DNA from: JBKQWK01 sp052139595
GTDB lineage: Bacteria > Actinomycetota > Thermoleophilia > UBA2241
Direction of reading: 5' to 3'
Assembly: GCA_052139595.1 (NCBI GenBank)
Contig: JBKQWK010000251.1
Location: 1 to 6,344, forward strand
DNA length: 6,344 nucleotides
Shown in pieces: positions 1 through 5,661 of the stretch. A model generated the notes under the pieces. The model did not search any database. It was not told the origin of the DNA and was given only the letters and a program-made list of their open reading frames with translations. Position 1 is the stretch's first letter, and every line of letters begins with the position of its first letter. The position numbers and the translations under genes were made by a program.

Positions 1-29
1 CGGCGCTGCCGCCGACCCGGGTCTGCCGA

Positions 30-380
30 TTACGCCTTCGCCTTGGGTTCGTCGGCGATGACCTCAATATGCACGTCTTTGGGCAGTGCCAGCCCGGTCG
101 AAACCTGCATCGCTTTGAAGATCCCCAAGGGCACGACGCAGCTTTTTGCGCATTCGCCGAGCATTTCGTGTGCGGCGGCGTAGATCACGCTCTGCTTGCG
201 CTTGTCGACCTCACCATAGACATCGATTGGTTGCTGTTCAGCGAGTGCGGCGACGAGTTTGGCGACGACGTTACACTCGGTCTCAACGGTAAACGTAACG
301 TGGCGGCGGTCAGGACAATCGGCTGACACGGTGGTACGAAAACCGCAGATGCCGGCGTCGATGACGGTATGACCTTCCAT
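30..380 (-). CDS. Small Cys-rich conserved protein of unknown function (DUF6951-like)
   Basis: Predicted soluble protein of 116 residues with no signal peptide or membrane segment. It has a N-terminal AGICGF motif (residues 9-14) and cysteines at 12, 22, 36, 77 and 81. Near the C-terminus is a conserved-looking block, CVVPLGIFKA (81-90) followed by GLALPKDV (96-103). I recall this pattern from a family of about 110-residue proteins found mostly in anaerobes (DUF6951 from memory, not verified). No biochemical function is known to me; the spaced cysteines would suit metal or cofactor binding, but that is inference. I chose the ATG at 380 because an AGGAG lies 5 bases upstream; a GTG at 386 is in frame but has no usable ribosome site. 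The AGGAG sits just past the TGA of the upstream radical SAM gene (11 bases between stop and ATG), so the two are probably co-transcribed and translationally coupled. The TAA stop is at 30-32. Confidence 0.85.
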   Translation of the reverse strand: MEGHTVIDAGICGFRTTVSADCPDRRHVTFTVETECNVVAKLVAALAEQQPIDVYGEVDKRKQSVIYAAAHEMLGECAKSCVVPLGIFKAMQVSTGLALPKDVHIEVIADEPKAKA

Positions 381-391
381 GCGCACTCCTC

Positions 392-1885
392 TCAGATGAG
401 AGGTGCGCCGAAGGGCACGGCCGGCTCAGACGTCTCGCGTGTTTCGGCGGTCTCGTCGGCCGTTACCTCTTCTCCTTGCGCCTGCTCTGCTTCGTCGTTG
501 GCGCTGGCGTGGCCTCGTTTGGCCTTGGTATAGGCATCGAGAGGATCATGCGGGATGCACGACCACACCTCGGAGTAGACGTGATCGACTTCTGCCGCGT
601 AGGCATCGATCCTAGGCACGAGGTTTTCGAACATGCTCTCAGCGCCGGGATGCGTTGGGTGAGCCCCCGTCAACTCGACAATCTCCCGCGAATGATGGGG
701 ATTGTCGATGAGCATGCAGGGCATGAGCAGATTGCCGTTGAACGGCTGCCGCTTGCGGATCTCGGTGAAATACGGCGCGGTGAGCGCCTCTTCGAGCGTT
801 GAGGTGTTGATGTTGTGGGTGGCGTAGTGGGCGAAAACGCACGGCTCGACCCAGCCCTCGCTGGTGATGTGCAGGTACCAGCGAGCGGCGATGCAGCCAC
901 CGACCAGTGTTGCGTCGCCCCAGAAGTCGATCGCAAACACGGGATGCGTGGCACGCACCCTGAGGACGCCTTCACGAAACTCGTTGCGCTCTTGCGGGGT
1001 GAGCATGAGGTCCATGTCGGGCTCACGGCCAACCGGCATATAGAGGAAGTTCCAGCCCATGATGGCACCCTTGGCAACCAGCGCCTCAACGAACTCGTCG
1101 CTCATGACGTAGCGAAAGTTGCGGCGCATGATGGTTGCCGAGTAGCCGAAGGCGACGCCGGCTTTGCCGAGCCTGTCCATGGTTTCCATGATGAGATCGT
1201 AGACGCCTTCACCGCGACGCATGTCGGTGAACTCGCGGTCGCCCTCGAGGCTGAGCATGGGGGCCACGTTGCCGATCTCTGCCAAGCGCTCGATGGTGGC
1301 ATCGGTCAGTAACGTGCCGTTGGTGTAGATCTGGAAAAATGAATCAGGGTTGCTGGCCGCCAGGTCGAGGATGTCCGGCCGAATAAATGGTTCACCACCA
1401 AGGATGGTGAACAGGAAGATGCCGATGTCGTTGGCTTGTTTGACGATGTCCTGCAGCTTTTCTGGGGGCAGGTCTTGGTCGAGTGAATACTCACTGGCGA
1501 AGCAGCCCTCGCAAGCGAGATTGCAGCGCATCGTCGGACTGATGAGGAGCACGATCGGTGTGTGCGCGCCGGTACGCTCGGTAAACGCGGCCCGGGTGCT
1601 GGAGGCCTGCAGCAGGCCATTGACGATGAGGCTTTTGACGACTGCCTGGCGCACGGTGGGGTTGAGGTCGCGGGCGACGTGACGCAAAATGCGCAGCGTC
1701 GGCTTGTCTTCGCGAATCTGGTCGATGACCCAGTCGACTTCGCGCTTGCGGTACGCCGGCGTGATTTTCTTGGCGAGTTGAGCGGCAAGCAGAATGCTCT
1801 TCTTTTTGTCGCTCGTGGCAAGCTTGAGCATTTGCTCAATCGTCTTGCTCTGTAGTGCTGAGTGCAGATTCTTTTTGCCAGCCAA
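392..1885 (-). CDS. Radical SAM protein with SPASM-like C-terminal cysteines
   Basis: Protein of 497 residues. A helical N-terminal region of about 110 residues precedes a radical SAM core with CxxxCxxC (C121, C125, C128), which binds the 4Fe-4S cluster that cleaves S-adenosylmethionine. A GGEPF motif (163-167) matches the SAM-binding GGE of the family. Further cysteines at C331, C349 and C390, in GGC, VEPC and PCxxIDNP contexts, resemble a SPASM/auxiliary cluster region; C443 is near the C-terminus. This layout is typical of enzymes modifying peptides or small molecules, but the substrate cannot be read from sequence. The C-terminal tail (about 460-497) is Glu/Thr-rich and low in complexity. 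I chose the TTG at 1885 because AGGGAGG (1894-1900) lies 8 bases upstream. An in-frame GTG at 1924 would add 13 residues but lacks a good ribosome site. It is first in an operon with the small Cys-rich gene and is read from a strong promoter about 290 bases upstream. Confidence 0.93.
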   Translation of the reverse strand: MAGKKNLHSALQSKTIEQMLKLATSDKKKSILLAAQLAKKITPAYRKREVDWVIDQIREDKPTLRILRHVARDLNPTVRQAVVKSLIVNGLLQASSTRAAFTERTGAHTPIVLLISPTMRCNLACEGCFASEYSLDQDLPPEKLQDIVKQANDIGIFLFTILGGEPFIRPDILDLAASNPDSFFQIYTNGTLLTDATIERLAEIGNVAPMLSLEGDREFTDMRRGEGVYDLIMETMDRLGKAGVAFGYSATIMRRNFRYVMSDEFVEALVAKGAIMGWNFLYMPVGREPDMDLMLTPQERNEFREGVLRVRATHPVFAIDFWGDATLVGGCIAARWYLHITSEGWVEPCVFAHYATHNINTSTLEEALTAPYFTEIRKRQPFNGNLLMPCMLIDNPHHSREIVELTGAHPTHPGAESMFENLVPRIDAYAAEVDHVYSEVWSCIPHDPLDAYTKAKRGHASANDEAEQAQGEEVTADETAETRETSEPAVPFGAPLI

Positions 1886-1893
1886 GACTGCAA

Positions 1894-1900
1894 CCTCCCT
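1894..1900 (-). promoter_or_regulatory. Shine-Dalgarno that decides the radical SAM start
   Basis: AGGGAGG on the minus strand, 8 bases before the TTG at 1885. It is a near-perfect match to the anti-SD sequence at normal spacing and lies inside the longer reading frame from GTG 1924, which argues for the shorter protein. Confidence 0.75.
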
Positions 1901-1952
1901 GCTTCGCCCTACCAACCAAGCCACAAAATGCTCGATACTCTACCCACATTGT

Positions 1953-1970
1953 CAGCTTTTCATGAAGCTG
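1953..1970. repeat. Inverted repeat CAGCTT-N6-AAGCTG
   Basis: Perfect 6-bp arms around TTCATG, about 70-85 bases upstream of the radical SAM start. It could be an operator or a small hairpin in the leader RNA. The arms are short, so chance is possible. Confidence 0.35.
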
Positions 1971-2057
1971 GAACAACCTTCAACGTCGGACTTCGCCGGC
2001 ATCGATGACTGCACCTGCTGCCTTCGTTGCGCACAGCCTGGTCATGATCTCTCCTGG

Positions 2058-2070
2058 CTCCGCCGCGGAG
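2058..2070. repeat. GC-rich palindrome CTCCGC-C-GCGGAG
   Basis: Self-complementary element inside the putative leader. As RNA on the minus strand it can form a 5-bp stem with a 3-base loop, directly before the AGGAG of the 21-codon leader ORF. A role in controlling access to that site is possible but unsupported. Confidence 0.35.
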
Positions 2071-2172
2071 GAATACGCTTTGACCTGGCGACGCCTCGTG
2101 ACGTGGGTTCTTCCTCGGCAAGCAGTGAGCCGGTAACACTCTCGGCCTCCGCGCCGCGCCTGCGCACCAGAT

Positions 2173-2188
2173 ATCAATAAAACTTGAT
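2173..2188. promoter_or_regulatory. ArsR/SmtB-type operator dyad
   Basis: ATCAA-TAAAAC-TTGAT is an inverted repeat with perfect 5-bp arms and a 6-base spacer. It lies in an AT-rich patch (ATATCAA on the left, TTGATTATAT on the right) that stands out from the GC-rich surroundings. Operators of the form ATCAA-N6-TTGAT are well known for ArsR-family repressors, and an arsR-family gene lies at 4334-4879. The dyad overlaps the last two bases of the leftward -10 box and covers the likely start point, a position suited to repression of the radical SAM operon. The assignment to this ArsR is inference. Confidence 0.6.
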
Positions 2189-2214
2189 TATATGAGCGGC
2201 ACTTCGCGTGTCAA
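2187..2214 (-). promoter_or_regulatory. Perfect-consensus sigma70-type promoter towards the radical SAM operon
   Basis: On the minus strand TTGACA (2214-2209) is followed after 16 bases by TATAAT (2192-2187). Both hexamers match the housekeeping consensus 6/6 at near-optimal spacing. The predicted start is about 2178-2181, inside the ArsR-type dyad. The gene it faces begins about 295 bases downstream. Confidence 0.7.
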
Positions 2215-2217
2215 GGA

Positions 2218-2241
2218 CCTTCGCCGTTACCTTCGCCGTTT
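2218..2241. repeat. 12-bp tandem duplication
   Basis: CCTTCGCCGTTA is followed directly by CCTTCGCCGTTT (11 of 12 identical). It lies between the two divergent promoters. It may be a simple slippage product or a repeated protein-binding site. Confidence 0.6.
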
Positions 2242-2258
2242 GCGGATCATGCCTCTCG

Positions 2259-2285
2259 TTGACAGCAGCGCCAGGCTCGTATACT
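2259..2285 (+). promoter_or_regulatory. Sigma70-type promoter for the plus-strand operon
   Basis: TTGACA (2259-2264, 6/6) is followed after 15 bases by TATACT (2280-2285, 5/6). The spacing is slightly short. The predicted start is near 2292, giving a leader of about 84 bases. An AT-rich TTATATAA palindrome (2289-2296) overlaps the start and weakly resembles the right half of the ArsR-type dyad. It could be a second, poorer operator. Confidence 0.55.
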
Positions 2286-2375
2286 TTGTTATATAAAAGA
2301 GGAATGATTACTGGTGCGTTGGCGTGAGCAAAGACGCTGCAGGCACCGGATCTGCCCGGCCACTTGGGGAGCATG

Positions 2376-3152
2376 ATGAGACGCCTGTCGATGCGTGAGC
2401 CGTTTGTCGTCTTCTCCGATGTGCACGGCAATTTGCCGGCGCTGGAGGCGATTCTTGCCGACGCACGGCAGCGCAGCTTCGCTGCTGACCGTCTCATCTG
2501 TCTCGGTGATCTGGTCGGTTATGGTCCGTTTCCCAATGAGGTCGCTCGACTCGTGCGTGACCTCGATGTTCCCTGCCTGATGGGCAACTACGATCAAGGT
2601 ATTGGCTTTGCCACGGGCGACTGCGGGTGCGTCTACAAGACGGACGAGCAGCGTGCCGAGGGCGCTGTATCGCTCGCCTGGACCGAGTCAGCCACGGATG
2701 AAGAGACTCGCGCCTACCTGCGTACACTTGCGGACCGTTTCGTCCTGGCGACGCCAGCCGGTGATCTGCTGGCTGTCCACGGTAGCCCGCGGCGAATCAA
2801 CGAGTACCTGTTTGCCGACCGTCCCCAGTCGGCGATGGTGCGTATGGCTGCCGACAACCCGTATCGGGCTCTCCTCTTCGGTCACACTCACGTGCCGTAC
2901 GTGCGTGAGGCGCAGGTTGAGGGGGCAGCGCTGCCGACGCTGTTCATCAATGTCGGCAGCGCCGGACGACCCAAGGATGGTGACTGGCGGGCCTGCTATG
3001 CGATTGTCGACCCCGTCCGGCTGGCCGCCGGCGAGGACGCGGTGGAGTTCGTGCGCGTGGCCTACGACTACGCCAGACTGATGCAGGCCCTGGCGACGAC
3101 CGATCTCATTACAACCTTTGCCGGCCCCGAACCTGCTCAAGCTTCGCCTTGA
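2376..3152 (+). CDS. YfcE/MJ0936-type metallophosphoesterase
   Basis: Cytosolic calcineurin-like phosphoesterase of 258 residues with the full set of family metal ligands. These are DVH (D15, H17), GDLVGYGP (D45), GNYD (N71, D73), HGSP (H135) and GHTH (H170, H172). The set predicts a two-metal centre that hydrolyses phosphodiesters or phosphomonoesters; the substrate is not deducible. A DCGC segment (82-85) follows GNYD and adds two close cysteines; I recall this from a subgroup of these proteins. Start choice is uncertain. GGGGAG (2366-2371) lies 4 bases before ATG 2376 and only 1 base before ATG 2373; TTG 2364 and ATG 2391 are also in frame. The stop overlaps the TTG start of the permease (TTGA, 3149-3152), so it heads the plus-strand operon. 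Its functional link to the permease and redox genes is unclear. Confidence 0.92.
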   Translation: MRRLSMREPFVVFSDVHGNLPALEAILADARQRSFAADRLICLGDLVGYGPFPNEVARLVRDLDVPCLMGNYDQGIGFATGDCGCVYKTDEQRAEGAVSLAWTESATDEETRAYLRTLADRFVLATPAGDLLAVHGSPRRINEYLFADRPQSAMVRMAADNPYRALLFGHTHVPYVREAQVEGAALPTLFINVGSAGRPKDGDWRACYAIVDPVRLAAGEDAVEFVRVAYDYARLMQALATTDLITTFAGPEPAQASP

Positions 3153-4321
3153 GTGGTGACGCAGACAGCTGGGGCGCCGATACGGCGACCGCGGAAACGC
3201 TGACTGTCGCCGTCGCGCCGGCGGCAGTCGCGCCGGCGGCTACCGTTTCGCCGGCCGCGGCCGCGGCAGCCATGCTGCTGGCCGCCAAGCCACCGGCGCG
3301 CGGTCTCGCCCGCCTGCCGCTGTGGCTGCGGGTGGCCGCGCCGCTGATTGCCCTGGCGGTCTTCTACCACTACTGGCTGCCGCTCTCGAGCTGGCTCAAT
3401 CACGATCTGCTGCATCTCGGTACCGATCGACTGGGCGCGGCGCTGACGTTCTTCATCTATGAAGTACCGAAAGTGTTCATGTTGCTTATCGCCGTCGTTT
3501 TTGCCGTCGGCGTCGTGCGCTCGTTCTTTAGCCCGGAACGTACGCGCGCCCTGCTCGCTGGCCGGCGCGAGTTCGTCGGCAACGTCATGGCCGCGGCTCT
3601 GGGCATTGCGACGCCGTTCTGCAGCTGTTCGGCGGTGCCGCTCTTCATCGGCTTTGTCGAGGTTGGTGTGCCCCTTGGTGTGACCTTCTCCTTTCTCATC
3701 GCCGCGCCGATGATCAATGAGGTGGCCGTCGTCTTACTCTTTGGCCTCTTCGGCTGGAAGGTCGCGGCGCTCTACATCAGCACCGGCCTCTTCATTGCCA
3801 TCTTCGCCGGCTGGGTGGTCGGTCATCTCAAGCTGGAGCGCTTCATCGAAGACTGGGTGCGTGAGCTGCGCGCCGGGGAAACGGTGGTCAGTGAGCAGAA
3901 GCTCAACTGGCATGGCCGAGTCGTGTACGCGCTGCAGGCTGAGCGCGACATCGTCGGCAAGGTCTGGCCCTACGTCGTCGCCGGCATTGCCGTTGGTGCT
4001 GGCATTCACGGTTACGTGCCGACCAACTTCATGGCCCGCTTCATGGGCAAAGGCGCCTGGTGGGGCGTACCGCTGGCCGTCATCTTGGGCGTACCGATGT
4101 ACTCCAACGCCGCCGGTGTGATCCCGATCGTGCAGGCGCTGCTGCAAAAGGGCGCTGCCCTGGGCACGGTGCTGGCCTTCATGATGGCTGTCGTCGGCCT
4201 CTCGCTGCCGGAGACGATCATCCTGCGCAAGGTCCTCAAGTGGCCCCTGATCGCGGCCTTCGTCGGTACGGTCACGGTCGGCATTCTGATCGTCGGTTTT
4301 CTGTTCAACCTCGTGCTGTGA
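3149..4321 (+). CDS. ArsP_1 family (PF03773) membrane permease
   Basis: Integral membrane protein of 390 residues with about nine hydrophobic segments (roughly 62-79, 98-124, 145-170, 173-200, 203-224, 271-290, 303-330, 337-355, 365-388). Family signatures are TPFCSCS (155-161, C158 and C160), APMINEVA (186-193), GVPMYSN (314-320) and SLPETIIL (352-359). The family includes ArsP, an exporter of trivalent organoarsenicals, and SO_0444-type metal exporters; the substrate here is unproven. The CSC pair within a membrane segment suits binding of thiol-reactive metal(loid)s. The first 50 or so residues are Ala/Pro-rich and not part of the conserved fold. I used TTG 3149, which overlaps the previous stop, although it has no clear ribosome site. 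ATG 3272 would remove 41 residues and also lacks one. An arsR-family gene follows within 13 bases. Confidence 0.92.
   Translation: MSGDADSWGADTATAETLTVAVAPAAVAPAATVSPAAAAAAMLLAAKPPARGLARLPLWLRVAAPLIALAVFYHYWLPLSSWLNHDLLHLGTDRLGAALTFFIYEVPKVFMLLIAVVFAVGVVRSFFSPERTRALLAGRREFVGNVMAAALGIATPFCSCSAVPLFIGFVEVGVPLGVTFSFLIAAPMINEVAVVLLFGLFGWKVAALYISTGLFIAIFAGWVVGHLKLERFIEDWVRELRAGETVVSEQKLNWHGRVVYALQAERDIVGKVWPYVVAGIAVGAGIHGYVPTNFMARFMGKGAWWGVPLAVILGVPMYSNAAGVIPIVQALLQKGAALGTVLAFMMAVVGLSLPETIILRKVLKWPLIAAFVGTVTVGILIVGFLFNLVL
3212..3240 (+). repeat. 15-bp-period tandem repeat in the Ala/Pro-rich permease N-terminus
   Basis: GTCGCGCCGGCGGC occurs at 3212-3225 and 3227-3240 with one base between, encoding VAPAA twice. 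It sits in a wider Ala-rich stretch, suggesting local slippage expansion of a disordered tail. Confidence 0.7.
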
Positions 4322-4333
4322 GTGTGGTGAGTG

Positions 4334-4879
4334 ATGAGCCAGGATCGTGAACATCACAACGACAGCCAGCGCGTTCACAGCGCTGAAGTAGCGACGGCCA
4401 GAGCTGCTGCGGGGGGCAATTGCCGATCGTGTGCAGACGGCGCTTCGGGTTTGGATGGCGCAGCCGGTGCAGCCGACGCTGGCGAAAAGGCAACCGCGCC
4501 GCGTCAGATCAGAGGCAGCTTGGCTGGCCTGACGCCGTTCTTCAAGGCGTTGGGCAACTCGACGCGAGCTTCAATCATGGAGCTGCTGTTGGCCGGTGAG
4601 GCGTGTGTCTGCGACTTGGTTGACGAACTTCACCTGAGCCAACCACTCGTCTCTCGTCATCTGGCAATCTTGAAAGCGGCCAGCCTCGTTCGTAGCAGCG
4701 AACGGGGCTCACGCACCTTCTACTCTCTTGACCGGCCGGCTCTCGACACGAGCTGTGAACGCTTCGCCGAGGTGTTCGCCACATCATGCGCCCGTGCGAC
4801 CCGCCGTAACGGGCGCGACACGGCGCTCAAACCAGCATCTCGGCGAGGAAACCATGGAGACGAAAGGACACCTACGTGA
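4334..4879 (+). CDS. ArsR-family metal(loid)-responsive repressor
   Basis: Winged-helix DNA-binding repressor of 181 residues. The core (about 63-132) reads FFKALGNSTR, EACVCDL, LSQPLVSRHL and a beta-wing ending TFYSL. C91 and C93 in CVCDL match the alpha3 thiolate site where As(III)/Sb(III)-responsive ArsR proteins bind the inducer and leave DNA. It probably acts on the ATCAA-N6-TTGAT dyad at 2173-2188 (inference). The protein is longer than the usual 100-120 residues. It has about 60 extra N-terminal residues, Ala/Gly-rich with CRSC (30-33), and a basic C-terminal tail. I used ATG 4334, 12 bases after the permease stop; GTG 4331 is adjacent. TTG 4520, preceded by AGAGG, would give a normal-length 119-residue protein and remains a real alternative. 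The stop overlaps the next gene's GTG (GTGA, 4876-4879). Confidence 0.92.
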   Translation: MSQDREHHNDSQRVHSAEVATARAAAGGNCRSCADGASGLDGAAGAADAGEKATAPRQIRGSLAGLTPFFKALGNSTRASIMELLLAGEACVCDLVDELHLSQPLVSRHLAILKAASLVRSSERGSRTFYSLDRPALDTSCERFAEVFATSCARATRRNGRDTALKPASRRGNHGDERTPT

Positions 4880-5121
4880 AGCTCGAAATTCTCGGTGCGA
4901 GCTGTCCGAATTGCACCCGGCTGGCGACCGTCGTTGCCCGCGCAGTCCACGATATGGCCATTGACGATGCGCAGGTCGTGAAGGTCACCGATTATCCGAC
5001 GATCATTGGCTACGGAGTCATGTCAACGCCGGCGCTGGCGATTGACGGCAAGGTCGTTCTGGTCGGCAGAGTTCCGTCCAGCGCCGACGTGATGACCCTC
5101 ATCGCCAACGCGTTGCCATGA
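4876..5121 (+). CDS. Small thioredoxin-like redox protein (TM0996/MTH895 type)
   Basis: Cytosolic protein of 81 residues with a minimal thioredoxin/glutaredoxin fold. It has the active site CPNC (10-13) straight after the first beta strand, the cis-proline loop STP (50-52) and a terminal helix. It belongs by pattern to the family annotated as redox-active disulfide protein 2 or TM0996/MTH895. Such genes often lie beside ArsP_1 permeases, ArsR regulators and CcdA, as here. It probably exchanges thiols with the membrane protein CcdA or with the permease cysteines (inference). The GTG start at 4876 overlaps the arsR stop by 4 bases and has AAAGGA (4864-4868 region) about 7 bases upstream. The TGA at 5119-5121 overlaps an ATG that opens a 23-codon ORF running to the next gene. 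Confidence 0.92.
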   Translation: MKLEILGASCPNCTRLATVVARAVHDMAIDDAQVVKVTDYPTIIGYGVMSTPALAIDGKVVLVGRVPSSADVMTLIANALP

Positions 5122-5185
5122 GAGTGTGTGGCCCACGCATCGGGAGACTTTTTCTTGGGAATTCACCACGCTTCGTCGACCGGCT

Positions 5186-5635
5186 GTGAGCGGCCGTAGG
5201 CGGCGGGTCAGCGGTGCTGGCTGGATCCGTCTGCGTCTGATCAGCGTGCTGGCGCTGGCCGCTCTGGTCACCGCTGCCGCAGGCGCTTGCGGGTCGGCAT
5301 CATCCGCCGGGCCGGTGACGGTCCCCCAGGCAGCGCCCGGTCACCAAGCGACGGTCACGTTCGTGGAGTTGGGCTCGGACAAGTGCCAGGCGTGTCTTGA
5401 AATGCGTCCCGTGATGGATGCGATTAAGGGTAGCTATCCTGCTACAGTCAACGTAGTTTTCTACGACGTCTGGAAGGACGATGCACCGGCGAGGACCTAT
5501 CACATTCAGTACATACCTACTCAGGTGTTTCTCGACCAGATTGGGCGAGAGTTTTACCGCCACGTTGGCTTTCTGTCTCAGGATGCGATCGGCAAGCTGC
5601 TGGCCGCCAGAGGGCTCAAACCGAGCGCGCAGTAA
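5186..5635 (+). CDS. Exported thioredoxin-fold protein, putative lipoprotein
   Basis: Protein of 149 residues from GTG 5186. A basic RRRR segment precedes a hydrophobic stretch (about 14-34) ending AGAC. C35 is a candidate lipidation cysteine, though the lipobox is imperfect (Ala at -3). A Ser/Ala/Pro linker leads to a thioredoxin domain with CQAC (67-70), a YDVWKDD strand-end and the cis-proline loop IPT (P111). It should sit outside the cytoplasmic membrane and work as a disulfide reductase or oxidase partner of the CcdA protein encoded next, 26 bases downstream. The upstream in-frame GTG at 5126 would add 20 residues including acidic ones before the signal, which is unusual, so I prefer 5186. 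Neither start has a strong ribosome site. GTG 5186 overlaps the stop of a short ORF (GTGA, 5186-5189), which may give coupling. Confidence 0.88.
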   Translation: MSGRRRRVSGAGWIRLRLISVLALAALVTAAAGACGSASSAGPVTVPQAAPGHQATVTFVELGSDKCQACLEMRPVMDAIKGSYPATVNVVFYDVWKDDAPARTYHIQYIPTQVFLDQIGREFYRHVGFLSQDAIGKLLAARGLKPSAQ

Positions 5636-5661
5636 GTGTCGATGGCGACGTCACGACAACG

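Larger units (their letters stand above)
1886..2180 (-). other. Long 5' leader of the radical SAM operon, no recognised RNA class
   Basis: If transcription starts just after the TATAAT at 2187-2192, the mRNA has about 295 bases before the TTG start. I see no convincing protein gene here. The stretch holds a GC-rich self-complementary element at 2058-2070 (CTCCGC-C-GCGGAG), a 6-bp inverted repeat at 1953-1970, and a 21-codon ORF with a good ribosome site (2045 down to 1980). None of the riboswitch consensus sequences I know fits across its length. A weak second promoter closer to the gene (TTGTTC, 17 bases, GACAAT on the minus strand, around 1950-1980) cannot be excluded; it would make the leader much shorter. 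Confidence 0.4.

Noticed and set aside
14..23. GACCCGGGTC palindrome just after the small Cys-rich gene, a possible terminator.
   Set aside because: No loop and no T-run on the minus strand within the window; too little downstream sequence is present.
2009..2023. Minus-strand sequence for VIDAG in the leader ORF matches, at 14 of 15 bases, the VIDAG codons near the start of the small Cys-rich gene, suggesting a duplicated fragment.
   Set aside because: Similarity does not extend to either side, so chance is more likely than a pseudogene copy.
2037..2172. Cobalamin-riboswitch resemblance on the minus strand: GAGCCAGGAGA resembles the B12 box, with a CACTG and a CTGGT/ACCAG outer pairing.
   Set aside because: The rest of the consensus core (GGGAA, GGTG and the CCCGC-ACTG block) is absent and the span is too short. 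The B12-box ending does not match. A covariance-model scan would settle it.
1961..2180. Plus-strand reading frame through the intergenic region (possible 72-codon gene from ATG 1961).
   Set aside because: No ribosome site, no recognisable domain, and it runs through the promoter-operator region. Composition looks non-coding.
2314..2376. 20-codon upstream ORF (GTG 2314) ending at the phosphoesterase start.
   Set aside because: The AAGAGG lies 11 bases away, longer than usual, and the ATG at 2304 is too close to it. No independent support.
3734..4378. Long antisense reading frame opposite the permease, and other long antisense frames opposite the radical SAM, phosphoesterase and CcdA genes.
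   Set aside because: They are the expected result of high-GC third positions. They show no domain signatures and oppose genes with clear family motifs.
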